Shown piece after piece: positions 1-9,474 of a stretch of 64,000 nucleotides of DNA. The notes beneath the pieces are model-generated. The model did not search any database. It had not been told where the DNA came from and saw only the letters and a program-made list of their open reading frames with translations. Every line of letters starts with the position of its first letter. Positions within the stretch are counted from its first letter, which is position 1. Origin of the DNA: an uncultured Williamsia sp. (GTDB taxonomy: Bacteria; Actinomycetota; Actinomycetes; Mycobacteriales; Mycobacteriaceae); the NCBI RefSeq assembly GCF_947494875.1, contig NZ_CANLWM010000001.1:930001-994000 (forward strand). The letters run 5' to 3'. A program made the translations under genes and the position numbers.

Positions 1-1
1 C

Positions 2-2215
2 AAGCAGGCCGAGGTCGTGCTGCTCGAGGCGCCGATCATCGTGGAGTCCCCGGAGGCACAGATCATCTGCGCCCAGGCCGACGTCGTCATCACCGTCGTC
101 GACCCGGCGACCGCCACGGTGTCCGACGTCTCCGACACCTACCGGCTGCTGGCCGAGGTTCGGGCACAGATCGGTCCGGCCGTGGTCATGTCCGCGCCGC
201 CCGTCCGCGCACCCGTGATCCCCGCGCGACTCACGCAGGTCCTCACCGACGAGATCGAGGACACCGACGTGACCCCGCGCGACCACGAGCCCGACGAGGT
301 GGTCACCGACCACTCCGTCGCAGTCGTCGACGACGCGGTCGAGACCGCCACGGCCGCAGACGTTCCCGGACGCAGCGACACAGCGACCGAGATCGACGAC
401 GCTGCCGAGACCGAGGACATGGACCAGTCGGTCGACGCAGACCATGAGGACGCCGAGCCGGTCCATGACATCGACGAGGCCGTGGCCGAGGAGCCCGAGA
501 CCGTCGAGGCCGTGGCAGACGAGGCCGCAGCGCTCGACGCGACCGACGCCGGGGAGGGCGACGCGTCGCAGACCGAGACGACCACGGAGGCGGGGGACAT
601 GGACGAGGCGGCCGAGACCGTGACGCAGCAGGATCCGGTCCCTACGCCACCTGCGCCGCCGCGTCCCGCGCTGCGGTCGGTGGCGACCACCCCGCCGGCC
701 GAGACGGCGATCAGCAAGGCGATCCGTCGGGCGAACCGGTGGCGCCAGGAGTCGGCGGCACGGCGTACGCCGCCCACCCCGAGGCCTCGGGTCACGCCCC
801 AGGTCGCCCCGACCGTCGCACCGCGCGATGACATGCAGCCGCACGGCGACGTCGAGGAGGAGTTCCTGCCTTACCGCTCGCTGCGCGCGCCGATCGTGGA
901 GCCGGAGCCCGCCGCCGAGGCGACGTCGCACGCCGAGCCCGCCGCCGAGGTCGAGTCCGAGCCCGTCGCTGAGCTCGAGCCCGTCGCCGAGGTGACGCCG
1001 GAGCCGGAGGTCGAACCGGTCGCCGAGGTCGAGCTTGAGCTCGCAGCGGAGGTGACGCCCGAACCGACTGTGGAAGTCGAGCCGGAGCCCGTCGCCGAAG
1101 TCGAGCCGGAGGTCGTCGACGAGGTCGAGCCGGAGCCGGAGCCCGTCGCTCAGGTCGAGTCGGAGCCGGTCGCCGAGGTCGAGCCCGAGCCGGTCTCCGA
1201 GGTCGAGCCCGAGCCGTTGCCGACGCCGATCGTCGAGGCGCCGGATGCGCCGCTCGTGCCCGCGTCGGCAGGGGAGGACGCCGTCCCGACCGACCAGTTC
1301 CCGGCCATGGGTCCGGTGGTCGGTCAGGTCGACCCGTTCGCACTCGAGCGTCATGCCGCAGCCAAGCGGGCCGCACACGAGGAGTTCCTCCGGGAGCAGG
1401 TCGTGCGGCAGCGGTGGGAGCGTGAGCTCGTCGCGCGCCGCCAGTGGGTGCACGACCAGCAGGTGCGTGAGCAGGAAGCCCGCGATCGTCGCGCGCAGGA
1501 GGAACTGGAACGTCGAGCGGCGATCCAGGAGCGACTGGCCCGCCAGCAGCGTGCGCGGGAGGAAGCTGCCCGCGAGGAGGCACGCCGTCGCGAACACGAG
1601 CTGGCCGAACGGGAGCGCGTCGAACGTCTGGAACGCGAGCGCATCGCCCGCGAGCGTGCCGAACTCCTCCAGCTCGAGCGCATCGAGCGTGCCAGAGCTG
1701 CGCACCTCGAACGCGAGCGCGCCGCCCGCGCCGAGGCCGCCCGGCGTCGACTGGCCGAGGAACAGCGTCAGCGCGAGGAGCGCGCCGCCGTCGAGCGCGC
1801 CGTCGCGGCTCGACTCACGGAGGAACGCCTCGCCGCCCAGCGTCTCGAGGAGGAACGCCGCGAGATCGAGCGCCAACTCGAGGCCGAGCGCGTCGCCCGT
1901 GAGCAGGCGGAGCGGGAGCTCGCCCTGCAGCAGCAGGTCGCACGGGAGCGCATGGCGCAGGATCAGTGGGCGCAGTACCGCCTCGCGCAGGAGCGCTGGC
2001 TGGAGGAGCAGTGGTCCCGCTACCGCGCCGAGCAGCAGCAGTGGCTGCAGCAGCGCGCCGCTGGGATCGACGTGCCTCCGCCGTCGCCGCCGTCGCCGAA
2101 CGCCGTTCCGCAGCACGCGGTCCGGTCGTCGGTGAACGGCACCACCGCGCCGACGGTCACCGGTGGCCCGGTGGTCGAGGGGACCGTCGAACGACGCAGC
2201 GACGCACACGGATGA
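2..2215 (+). CDS. Polysaccharide chain-length regulator/BY-kinase-like protein, C-terminal part, with coiled-coil tail (5' truncated)
   Basis: The reading frame is open from the first bases, so the gene begins outside the window. The first ~60 visible residues (VVLLEAP, then ICAQADVVITVVDP) match the end of a CpsD/Wzc-type P-loop domain and resemble the same part of the protein encoded at 3735-5105. The remainder is not typical of that family: an Asp/Glu/Ala-rich stretch (residues ~70-275), a Glu-Pro-Val repeat tract (~295-410), a long Arg/Glu/Gln-rich region predicted to be coiled coil (~440-690) and a Pro/Ala tail. The stop overlaps the next start as ATGA, so it is translationally coupled to the Wzy-like gene. 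Inferred role: regulating or scaffolding polymer assembly at the inner face of the membrane. The tail has no family I recognise. Confidence 0.7.
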   Translation, partial: KQAEVVLLEAPIIVESPEAQIICAQADVVITVVDPATATVSDVSDTYRLLAEVRAQIGPAVVMSAPPVRAPVIPARLTQVLTDEIEDTDVTPRDHEPDEVVTDHSVAVVDDAVETATAADVPGRSDTATEIDDAAETEDMDQSVDADHEDAEPVHDIDEAVAEEPETVEAVADEAAALDATDAGEGDASQTETTTEAGDMDEAAETVTQQDPVPTPPAPPRPALRSVATTPPAETAISKAIRRANRWRQESAARRTPPTPRPRVTPQVAPTVAPRDDMQPHGDVEEEFLPYRSLRAPIVEPEPAAEATSHAEPAAEVESEPVAELEPVAEVTPEPEVEPVAEVELELAAEVTPEPTVEVEPEPVAEVEPEVVDEVEPEPEPVAQVESEPVAEVEPEPVSEVEPEPLPTPIVEAPDAPLVPASAGEDAVPTDQFPAMGPVVGQVDPFALERHAAAKRAAHEEFLREQVVRQRWERELVARRQWVHDQQVREQEARDRRAQEELERRAAIQERLARQQRAREEAAREEARRREHELAERERVERLERERIARERAELLQLERIERARAAHLERERAARAEAARRRLAEEQRQREERAAVERAVAARLTEERLAAQRLEEERREIERQLEAERVAREQAERELALQQQVARERMAQDQWAQYRLAQERWLEEQWSRYRAEQQQWLQQRAAGIDVPPPSPPSPNAVPQHAVRSSVNGTTAPTVTGGPVVEGTVERRSDAHG
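890..1235 (+). repeat. Glu-Pro-Val coding repeat tract
   Basis: Within the first gene the DNA is a degenerate tandem array of short units coding for VEPEPVAE-like peptides. Several units are nearly identical (gagcccgtcgccgaggtcga variants). Such a rigid, highly acidic tract is typically a spacer between folded domains. Unequal crossing-over could change its length between strains. Confidence 0.75.
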
Positions 2216-3738
2216 CCGCCCGCCTCCGCGGGGCGGCGGCGTCCGCGCCGCCCCGTCGGCGGCTGCTCCTGGCGGCCGCCGGCCTGATCATCGCGACGGC
2301 AGCCGTCGCCGGCGCCGTCTCCCAGGGATCGATCCTCATGGTGATCGCCGCGCCGATCGGGGCGGCCGTCGCCGTCGCCGCCGTGTGGATCGGGTTGCGA
2401 TATCCGCTGGTGGCCTTGGGACTGTTCCTCGCCGCGCTGTTCCTCCGGCTCGCGTTGCCGCGGATCCTGCCCGTCGACCCGTTCCTGCCCGCGTTCGTCG
2501 GGGTGGTGTTGTCGACGGCGATCTGGGCGTGGACACACCGGGATCGCCTGCCACGTCTCGGATGGCTCGAGCTGGTGATGGCCGTCTACCTCGGTTACAA
2601 CGTGCTGTCGGTGGTGCTGCCGCACGAATACGGTGCCGGCGCCTTCATCCCGACCGTCGAACCGATCAACCTGTTCCGGATGATCTTGTCATCCACCCTC
2701 ATGCCGTTCGCGCTCTTCCTCGTCGGCCGCACCATCGGTGACGACGCCCGACGGGCACGGGTCGTCCTGTGGATGATGGTCGCCCTCGGCGGCTACTCGG
2801 CGCTGGTGAGCATCCTGCAGTTCCACGCACCGGGACTGGTGTGGCCGCGCTACATCGTCGAGGACCCCAACTGGGTCGGACGCGCCAACGGTGTGCCGAA
2901 CCAGCCGGTCGTCAACGGCATCACGATCCTCATCGGATTCGCCTGCGCCATCTACCTCGCGTCACGTACCGACAGTCATCGTGCCGCGCGACTCGTCGCC
3001 GGGCTCGTCATCGTCGGGTCGTCCTACGCCGTCTTCCTGACGCACACGCGGATCATCTACCTGGCCTTCGCCGTCGTGCTCGTCGTCGGCGCCGTCATCG
3101 CACGGGGATACCGGACGGGGTTCGTCGTCGTCGGTGCCCTGGGAGCGGCTGCCGTGCTGGCGAACTGGTCGACGTTCACCAGTTCCGACCGTGACGCCGG
3201 CGGCGTCGGGTCGACGAGTGAGGTCTTCGACCGTCTCAACACGGCGGCCACCACCTTCTGGGCGTTCGACGAGAAGCCCTTGTTCGGTTGGGGTCTCGGC
3301 CGGTTCATCACCGTCAACACGCTGCACCACCAGCAGTGGACCACGTCGACACCCTTCGACCGCGGTCTCGGGATCGCCCCGCACTTCAACGAACTGGGCA
3401 TCCTGTCCGATCTGGGCCTCGTCGGTCTGGTGCTGTGGCTGACTGTCCTCGTCGGCCTGTCGGCCCGGCTGGTCACCGCCTTTCGTGCCGTCGGCCGCGA
3501 CCCGCAGACCGACGACGAACGCACCCGGATGGCCGTGGTGGTCACCGGGATCATCGCCCTCGTCGTCATGGTGACGTCCGGGACCACGGTCGACCTGAGG
3601 CTGTTCGACCTGCCGGTGGTGGCGACTCTGCTGCTCACCGGACTCGCCGTCGGACAGGCCAGACGGCCGCAGCGTGTCGTCGCGCCGTCCCTGCCGACCA
3701 CCACGACCACCCCTTCCAGGGAGGAGATCCCCGCATGA
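2212..3738 (+). CDS. O-antigen ligase/Wzy polymerase family membrane protein
   Basis: This 508-aa protein has about 11-12 hydrophobic segments and the long extracytoplasmic loop usual for Wzy_C/O-antigen ligase proteins. The loop is followed by HFNELGILSDLGLVG near residue 390, the typical HN..L..l.elGl.G signature of the family. Enzymes of this type polymerise or ligate lipid-linked oligosaccharide repeat units on the outer face of the membrane. The ATG start overlaps the upstream stop (ATGA) and the stop overlaps the next ATG (ATGA), so three genes form one coupled unit. With chain-length regulators on both sides it is most likely the polymerase of this locus. The polymer cannot be deduced from this gene alone. 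Confidence 0.85.
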   Translation: MTARLRGAAASAPPRRRLLLAAAGLIIATAAVAGAVSQGSILMVIAAPIGAAVAVAAVWIGLRYPLVALGLFLAALFLRLALPRILPVDPFLPAFVGVVLSTAIWAWTHRDRLPRLGWLELVMAVYLGYNVLSVVLPHEYGAGAFIPTVEPINLFRMILSSTLMPFALFLVGRTIGDDARRARVVLWMMVALGGYSALVSILQFHAPGLVWPRYIVEDPNWVGRANGVPNQPVVNGITILIGFACAIYLASRTDSHRAARLVAGLVIVGSSYAVFLTHTRIIYLAFAVVLVVGAVIARGYRTGFVVVGALGAAAVLANWSTFTSSDRDAGGVGSTSEVFDRLNTAATTFWAFDEKPLFGWGLGRFITVNTLHHQQWTTSTPFDRGLGIAPHFNELGILSDLGLVGLVLWLTVLVGLSARLVTAFRAVGRDPQTDDERTRMAVVVTGIIALVVMVTSGTTVDLRLFDLPVVATLLLTGLAVGQARRPQRVVAPSLPTTTTTPSREEIPA

Positions 3739-5105
3739 CCGACGTCCGCGATCGCATCCGCCGACGGTGGTGGGTGGTCCTGCTCTGCGTGCTCATCGCG
3801 GTCGGCGGGGCACTCGTCACCGGTCTGGGCGCGACGACCACGTACACGAGCAAGGCGTCCCTGACGACCTATTCGGCGAATCGTGCCCCGGAGCAGGACG
3901 CCGTCCTCATCCAGAGCTACGTCGACCTGTTCAACAACGACGCCGGCCGGCAGTCGCTGCGCCAGAGCGCACAGATCCCCGGTGACGTCCAGGTGACCGC
4001 GATGCCGGTGGCGACCGGACCGATCATGTTCGTCGTCGCCGACGGCCCCGACCGCGCGGTCGTCACACGTGCCGCACAGGCCATGGCGGACGCGTTCCGT
4101 CAGAGCATCAACGCCGGGGTGCAGCGGACCCGACAGGCCGCGATCGATGCACTGAAGAAGCCGCTCGCCGATCGCCAGGCGGAGAACGACCCGATCCTCG
4201 AGCAGGAGCGGGTTCAGCTGCAGCAGTCGATCGACCGACTCAACAGCGACACCGGCGGTCTGCTGCAGAACCTGACGGCCGCGAGCGCCCCGACCGCGCA
4301 GCGACCGGCGATGACGGCCCGGCTGGCCGTGTCGGCGGTCGTCGGCCTCCTCGTGGGGCTCGTCCTCGCGTGGCTGGTCGGCAGCCTGTCGCCCCGCCTC
4401 CGAACGGCGGCCGAGGTGCGGGAGGCCTCGGGCCTACGCACCTTCGACGCGTCCGGTGACGGGATGGATCCGCGGGTCCAGATGCGACACGTCGTCAACG
4501 CGTTGGCCTTCGACGACCTGCCGGTGCCGTCGGTCATCGCGGTGACCGGTGTCGGCGGACGTGCCGGATCGGCCGGTGTGGCCGACGACCTCGCGCGCAT
4601 TCGTGCCGCGCAGGGTGCCGAGGTCGCGTTGGTGCGCACGACGCGCGACGGGGAGTTCGCCGGCGCCGGGATGGTGGATGTGCTGCTCACCCCCGACGGC
4701 GACGGCATCCACGCGGCGCGTCTCGACGAGACGTTGCGCACCAGTACCCGCCTGGGCACGGGTGTCTCCGTCCTCGGAGCCGGCGAGCCCGGTCCCGACG
4801 GACGGGGCTCCGACCCCTACGACGTGCTGACGCGCGAGAACGCCGCCGAACTGATCGGACTGTTGCGCAAGCGGTTCGACGTCGTCGTGGTGGAGTGCGC
4901 GCCCGTCGACGAGGCGGCCGAGGCGCAACTCCTGTGTTCCGTGGCCGACCGCACGCTGCTCGTCGTCGAGCGCGACACCCTGAGCCCCATGCGAGGCCGT
5001 CGTTCCGCGGACCTGTTGCGGCAGTCCGGAATCGAGGCGTTCGGCGCCGTGCTCGTCGCACGATCCGAGAGGGTCACACCCTCTCGTCTCCTGTCGTCGC
5101 ACTGA
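3735..5105 (+). CDS. Wzz-type chain-length determinant with degenerate P-loop domain
   Basis: The 456-aa protein has a first membrane helix at residues ~14-36, an extracytoplasmic Wzz-like helical region, a second helix at ~192-217 and a cytoplasmic BY-kinase/ParA-like domain (~255-440). The nucleotide-binding site is degenerate: the P-loop position reads GVGGRAGSAGVA, with no lysine where a Walker A has GKT/GKS. A Walker-B-like VVVVECAP and a C-terminal VADRTLLVVERDT remain recognisable. It may therefore be a structural chain-length factor rather than an active tyrosine kinase. The ATG overlaps the upstream stop. Its 3' end overlaps the convergent acyltransferase gene by 32 bp. Confidence 0.8.
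   Translation: MTDVRDRIRRRWWVVLLCVLIAVGGALVTGLGATTTYTSKASLTTYSANRAPEQDAVLIQSYVDLFNNDAGRQSLRQSAQIPGDVQVTAMPVATGPIMFVVADGPDRAVVTRAAQAMADAFRQSINAGVQRTRQAAIDALKKPLADRQAENDPILEQERVQLQQSIDRLNSDTGGLLQNLTAASAPTAQRPAMTARLAVSAVVGLLVGLVLAWLVGSLSPRLRTAAEVREASGLRTFDASGDGMDPRVQMRHVVNALAFDDLPVPSVIAVTGVGGRAGSAGVADDLARIRAAQGAEVALVRTTRDGEFAGAGMVDVLLTPDGDGIHAARLDETLRTSTRLGTGVSVLGAGEPGPDGRGSDPYDVLTRENAAELIGLLRKRFDVVVVECAPVDEAAEAQLLCSVADRTLLVVERDTLSPMRGRRSADLLRQSGIEAFGAVLVARSERVTPSRLLSSH
5067..5085. terminator. Hairpin in the overlap of two convergent genes
   Basis: GAGAGGGT (5067-5074) and ACCCTCTC (5078-5085) form a perfect 8-bp stem with a 3-nt loop. It sits where the 3' ends of the Wzz-like gene and the convergent GNAT gene overlap, so it lies inside both coding regions. 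It could stop transcription from both sides; there is no T tract, as is common in actinobacteria. Confidence 0.5.
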
Positions 5106-6378
5106 GTCCCCAGACTTCGACCGTCCCCACCGGGCGACCGCACGCGGCGCCGTCGAGCGAGGTCTCGTACCGCATGCCTGCCGCCTGCACGAGCCGGGCG
5201 GCGCGGACGTCGGTCGACACGACGGCGGTGGAGATGCGGCGTAGCGACAACGTGCCCGCGGCCTGGTCGAGGACCTCGCGGGCCGCCTGACCGAGCGACC
5301 GGTCCGAGGTGGATGTCGTGCCACGGTCCGCGTACACCGCGAGCTCGGCGAATCCCTGGCTGCGGTTGACGCCGACCAGCGAGATCCGCCCGATCGTCGA
5401 GTGTGCGTCCCGGACGTCGTAGTCGACGTCGGCGTCGTCCGTGTCGAACCAGGCCCCGGGCCGGATGGGCCCGCACAGGTCGTCGAGAGCCGGTGAGCGC
5501 CACGCTCGCAACGGCCGTGTCAGGACGCCGCGTCGGCGCAGCCGGAGGCCGGTCCCCGCGACGTCGAGGTCCGCCGGCATCGGCGGCGGCGCGATCCTGC
5601 GCACGCGCGTCCTGGCCCGTCCCACCGCGTAGCGCGCGACCGCGACGGCGTCGTCGTGACGGTGTGGCAGCGCTGTCAGTCCGCGGGCCGGTCGGGTCAG
5701 GGCGTCGATGTCCACGGGATCGGCGGTGGGGTCGGTCATCCGCAGTCCGACCGTCGTCAGTCCGCCCGGGCCGAGGTCGTCGTGGTCGAGGACCCACAGG
5801 TCGTGCGCGACGACGTCGTGTCCACCGGTGGGTGCCCACCCGGCCAGGGTGGCCTCACGGTGGAAACCGGCCCGCGCGGACGCCCGCGCCGCGGCGACGT
5901 TGTCCGTCGCGGCGGGTGCGACGACCCGTCGGATCCCCATCCGACGGAAGGCGTGGTCGACGAGCATCCCCACCGCCACGGTGGCCACCCCGGACCGGGC
6001 GAGACGGGAGTCGATCCAGACACCGAGTTCTGCGGTGGCCGTGGAAATGTCGACCGCGGTCAGGGCGCACTGGCCGACCAGGTCACCGTCGACCTCGATG
6101 ACACACGGCAGGGCGCGGCCCGATGCCATGTGACGGCGCGAGGCGAGCACCTCTCGGACCCATTCGTTGCGCCTGTGCCGCGCGTCCCACGTCAGGGGGC
6201 TGCGTGCCCAGAACGGTTCGATCATCGCGCGGTCGCGGAGTCGGATCTCACGCCATCGCGGATGGTCGTCGAAGCGTGCCGGCCGCACGACGACGGTGTG
6301 ACCCGCGGCGACCACGGGCCCCAGCACGACGGGCGTCAGCGACGCGCCCCGTGGGGTCGCGCCGTCAACGGCGGTCAT
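5074..6378 (-). CDS. Tandem GNAT-family N-acetyltransferase
   Basis: The 434-aa product has an N-terminal GNAT domain (about residues 25-175: VRPARFDDHPRWREIRLRD, then GVWIDSRLARSGVATVAVGM as the acetyl-CoA loop, then NVAAARASARAGF). A weaker second GNAT-like half follows (~260-430: STIGRISLVGVNRSQGFAELAVY, then ARLVQAAGMRYE). GNAT enzymes transfer acyl groups from acyl-CoA to amines. ATG 6378 was chosen because it begins just before the GNAT fold and lies 4 nt after the stop of the flippase gene. Position downstream of the flippase and pyruvyl transferase suggests N-acylation of an amino sugar or protein in polysaccharide synthesis; the substrate is unknown. Confidence 0.75.
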   Translation of the reverse strand: MTAVDGATPRGASLTPVVLGPVVAAGHTVVVRPARFDDHPRWREIRLRDRAMIEPFWARSPLTWDARHRRNEWVREVLASRRHMASGRALPCVIEVDGDLVGQCALTAVDISTATAELGVWIDSRLARSGVATVAVGMLVDHAFRRMGIRRVVAPAATDNVAAARASARAGFHREATLAGWAPTGGHDVVAHDLWVLDHDDLGPGGLTTVGLRMTDPTADPVDIDALTRPARGLTALPHRHDDAVAVARYAVGRARTRVRRIAPPPMPADLDVAGTGLRLRRRGVLTRPLRAWRSPALDDLCGPIRPGAWFDTDDADVDYDVRDAHSTIGRISLVGVNRSQGFAELAVYADRGTTSTSDRSLGQAAREVLDQAAGTLSLRRISTAVVSTDVRAARLVQAAGMRYETSLDGAACGRPVGTVEVWGLSATTGDERV

Positions 6379-6382
6379 CCGA

Positions 6383-7993
6383 TCACCCGCGTGGCGCACC
6401 GCCGTCTCCGTCCACGACGACCGAAGTGGCACGGGCGTCGTCGTCGTCGGATCGGGAGGTGCCGCGGCCCAGCAGTCGTCGCGAGACGCCGACCACGACC
6501 CGCAGGAGGCTGCGCGCCGACGACGGGGCGCAGACGGCGAGAGCGACGAGGTAGACGACGCCGAAGGCGACCCCGGCGGCCATGAGACACAGCACGGCAG
6601 GGACGAGTGCGCGGTCGGCGCTGGAGAGGACATGTCGGTCGAGGACCCACGCGACCGCGGCTGCGGCACCGGCCGCGGGGAGCGGCGGCAGGACGGCCCG
6701 GCCCACCTCGGTCCACCGCACCCCGACCAGCGGGATGGCCAACCCCGTCACCACGATCCCGACGACGATCGCCGTCACCGACAGCGACAGCGCCGCACCC
6801 TGGAGTCGGAACTCGGAGACCAACACCACCAACGCACCGACGCCGAGGAGCACCTCCACGGCGGTGTACCAGTTCAGCAACGGTGTGCGGTCACAGGCCT
6901 TGATGACCTCCTCGCCCACGCTGATGAGCGCCTTGCCGACACCCAGGCCGGCCATGAGGCTCACGGCGACACCGGCGGCGTGCCACGGTTCACCGAAGAC
7001 GACGGTGACCGCGGGGGTGCCGAGCGCGATCATCAGGCCCGACAACGCCGCAGCGCCCACCGTCACCCAGCGCAGCGCGCGGAGGTAGGCGGCCTTCATG
7101 CGGTCCCGGTCGTCGGCCATCTGCGAGAACGCCGGGAACAGCGAGACGGCGCCGATCTCGATGATCGCGCGGACGGGCATCTGCGAGATCCGTTGTCCGT
7201 AGCGGAAGTTGCCGAGTGCGAACTGGGTCAGACCGCGGCCCACGACGACGGTCTCCATCGCGTTCTGCACGCGGGCACCGATCCCACCGAGGACCAGCGG
7301 CAGCCCGTACCGGGCGAGTTCGCGCCACAGGGCGATCGAGGCGGTGCCGCGACCGGGCCGCCAGTCGGTGATCGCCCAGATGCTGACGGCCCAGGCGACG
7401 AAGGACGCGTACATGCCGATGACCAGGCTCCAGACGCCGAACCCGAGGGCGGCGAGCGACACCGCCACCACCGCGTAGGCGATCGCCACCGACGGTCCGA
7501 CGATCAGCCGGCGTTTGACGCTGAACGCGCGCTGCAGCATGGATTCGGGCACGTTGGTGACCGAGAAGATCAGCAGCGTGCCGGACGTCACCGCCGCGAT
7601 CACCGCGGCGGTGCTGTTGTCGAACACGAGACCGACGACCGGCGCCGCCGCCAGCGCACCGAGCGACATGAGGACGCCGCCGCCGAGGGTCGCCCAGAAC
7701 ACGGTCTCCGCGGCGTCGCGGATGTCGCCGCCCCGTTGGACGAGTCCCGCGCGCAGACCACCCTCGACGAACTCCCCGAGGAAGCTGGTGATGACCGTGC
7801 CGGACACGAAGATGCCGACCTCGGCCGGGGACAGCAGTCGGGCGAGTGCGATGGTCTGGACGAGGGTGAGCACCTCGCCGAACACGAGCGCGAACGCCGA
7901 CGCGACCGCGACACGACCGATCCGGTTGCGCAGTGAGCGGCCACCTCCCACCTCGTCCGGGGATGCGGCGTCGGTGCGGGTGGTGGTGGTCAT
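6383..7993 (-). CDS. Polysaccharide flippase (Wzx/MATE-like, oligosaccharide exporter)
   Basis: The 536-aa protein has roughly 12-14 membrane helices with the N-terminal pattern of the polysaccharide biosynthesis/Wzx branch of the MOP superfamily (VFGEVLTLVQTIALARLLSP, then EVGIFV). Such proteins flip lipid-linked repeat units from the cytoplasmic to the outer leaflet. The ATG at 7993 overlaps the upstream pyruvyl-transferase stop (ATGA). The charged C-terminal tail (SRSDDDDAR) is cytoplasmic. With the Wzy and Wzz-like genes nearby it completes a Wzx/Wzy-type assembly set. Confidence 0.85.
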   Translation of the reverse strand: MTTTTRTDAASPDEVGGGRSLRNRIGRVAVASAFALVFGEVLTLVQTIALARLLSPAEVGIFVSGTVITSFLGEFVEGGLRAGLVQRGGDIRDAAETVFWATLGGGVLMSLGALAAAPVVGLVFDNSTAAVIAAVTSGTLLIFSVTNVPESMLQRAFSVKRRLIVGPSVAIAYAVVAVSLAALGFGVWSLVIGMYASFVAWAVSIWAITDWRPGRGTASIALWRELARYGLPLVLGGIGARVQNAMETVVVGRGLTQFALGNFRYGQRISQMPVRAIIEIGAVSLFPAFSQMADDRDRMKAAYLRALRWVTVGAAALSGLMIALGTPAVTVVFGEPWHAAGVAVSLMAGLGVGKALISVGEEVIKACDRTPLLNWYTAVEVLLGVGALVVLVSEFRLQGAALSLSVTAIVVGIVVTGLAIPLVGVRWTEVGRAVLPPLPAAGAAAAVAWVLDRHVLSSADRALVPAVLCLMAAGVAFGVVYLVALAVCAPSSARSLLRVVVGVSRRLLGRGTSRSDDDDARATSVVVDGDGGAPRG

Positions 7994-9453
7994 CGGTCGA
8001 CCACCGCGTCCGGCTCGTTCGACCCGCCACGACGGCGGGGTCGTTCGACGATCGCGAACACCTCGTCGAACGCCGCACGGCTCAGGTCGACCTGATGGCG
8101 CGCGGCGGCACGCAGCGGTGCACGGACCGCGGGTGCGTCCTCCCACGCCGACGCGATCGCGGCCGACAGTCGCTCGGCGAGGTCGGGGCTGCCCAGCTCG
8201 ATCATCGTCAGGCCGGTGCCGAACATGTCGGCGAGCCCCAGGAACTTGTCGTCGTAGTACTCGGACGAGGTGAGCGCGATCACCGGGAAACCTTGGGAAA
8301 GCGCGAACACCGCCAGGTGGTAGGCGCCGGTGACCAGGACGCGGCAGTCGGAGACCCGCTCGGCGACCGCACGCGGGTGGACGTAGCGCGACAGCGGTGG
8401 GACCACGCGATTGGCACCTGCGACGAGCGGCAGCGTCGACTTGCGGTCCTGGTCGCGGTATTCGGCGATGATCAAGGGCAGCAACGGCGCCCGTAGCCGC
8501 TCGGCGGCGTGGCGGACCGTCGCACCCACCGCTGTGCGTGCGGACTCGTCGACCGGCGAGTACCCGGCGACCCGCAGGCAGAAGCCGATCCCCGCCCCCA
8601 ACCCGTCGCCGCCGCCGCGGGGCGTGTCGGAGGTCGGGTCGATCAGGCTGTGCGCCAGCTCGATCGCGTCGTCGCCGGTCACCCGGACCCGCCCGGCGGG
8701 GACGCCGAGGCGGTCGGCGATCGCCGGACCCCGCCGCCGCTCCCGCAGCGCGAGCATCTCCACGGTGCCCAGCGCCTCGCGGCCCATCGCGACCAGCGTC
8801 GGGTCGTCGAGTGGGCCGAGACCCTGACCGATCATCGCGACGGGGACGTCGTGGTCGCCGGCGACCCGGATGAGCGAGAAGACCCGACGGCACTGTGCCG
8901 CATCGGCATCCGTCAGGTAGCCACCGCCGAGGACGACGAGCGCCGACGACGACACCACCGCCCGGCGTGACCCGATGTGTGGCCTCGGACGCGGTGAGAT
9001 GGGCGGCACCTGGGTCCCGGTCAGTGCACTCTTGAGGCGCCGTCGGGCGCCACGGGCCTTCTGCGGCAGCCACGTCCGAGCCCGGAGCCAGGCCAGGACC
9101 ACAGGCCCGACGAAGGCCGGACCGACGCGCGCCGCGATCTGCTCGAGCCACGTCGGCGGTGCCCACGGATCCTCGTCGAAGACCGTGATGCCCTCGGCCG
9201 TCGGGAAATACGCACGGAGAAGAACGGGCGAATCGGTCAGCACACCGATCCGCGCGTCGGGCCACCGCTCCCGCAGTCGGCGGATCGTGACGGCCAGCAT
9301 GGCCAGGTCACCGTTGTTGCGCAGCCAATACTCGCTGTTCTCGATCAGGATCCGGACCTGTCCGGACTCCTGCGTGACCGCACCCTGGTCGACACCCCCC
9401 GGTGTCGGGTCACGATCGAGAACGCGTCGAGCGCTGCTGTTCTGAACAGACAC
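7990..9453 (-). CDS. Polysaccharide pyruvyl transferase family protein
   Basis: The 487-aa protein fits the polysaccharide pyruvyl transferase family (PF04230): an N-terminal ILIENSEYWLRNNGDLAML strand-loop, VVLGGGYL, IGQGLGP and a C-terminal VTGAYHLAVFALSQGFPVI that matches the conserved RxH-type region. Known members add ketal-linked pyruvate to sugars, giving negative charge; a few are CsaB-like. The start is set at GTG 9453, which has a strong GGGGAGGAAAG ribosome site about 6 nt upstream; in-frame ATGs at 9489 and 9510 have none and lie upstream of or within the putative promoter. It heads a coupled three-gene minus-strand operon. Confidence 0.82.
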   Translation of the reverse strand: MSVQNSSARRVLDRDPTPGGVDQGAVTQESGQVRILIENSEYWLRNNGDLAMLAVTIRRLRERWPDARIGVLTDSPVLLRAYFPTAEGITVFDEDPWAPPTWLEQIAARVGPAFVGPVVLAWLRARTWLPQKARGARRRLKSALTGTQVPPISPRPRPHIGSRRAVVSSSALVVLGGGYLTDADAAQCRRVFSLIRVAGDHDVPVAMIGQGLGPLDDPTLVAMGREALGTVEMLALRERRRGPAIADRLGVPAGRVRVTGDDAIELAHSLIDPTSDTPRGGGDGLGAGIGFCLRVAGYSPVDESARTAVGATVRHAAERLRAPLLPLIIAEYRDQDRKSTLPLVAGANRVVPPLSRYVHPRAVAERVSDCRVLVTGAYHLAVFALSQGFPVIALTSSEYYDDKFLGLADMFGTGLTMIELGSPDLAERLSAAIASAWEDAPAVRAPLRAAARHQVDLSRAAFDEVFAIVERPRRRGGSNEPDAVVDR

Positions 9454-9474
9454 GTCGAGCTTTCCTCCCCGCGG

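Noticed and set aside
6383-9265. A 960-aa version of the flippase
   Set aside because: The extra ~424 N-terminal residues are Arg/Gly/Pro-rich and overlap the pyruvyl transferase gene in another frame. ATG 7993 overlaps the upstream stop and starts the hydrophobic protein.
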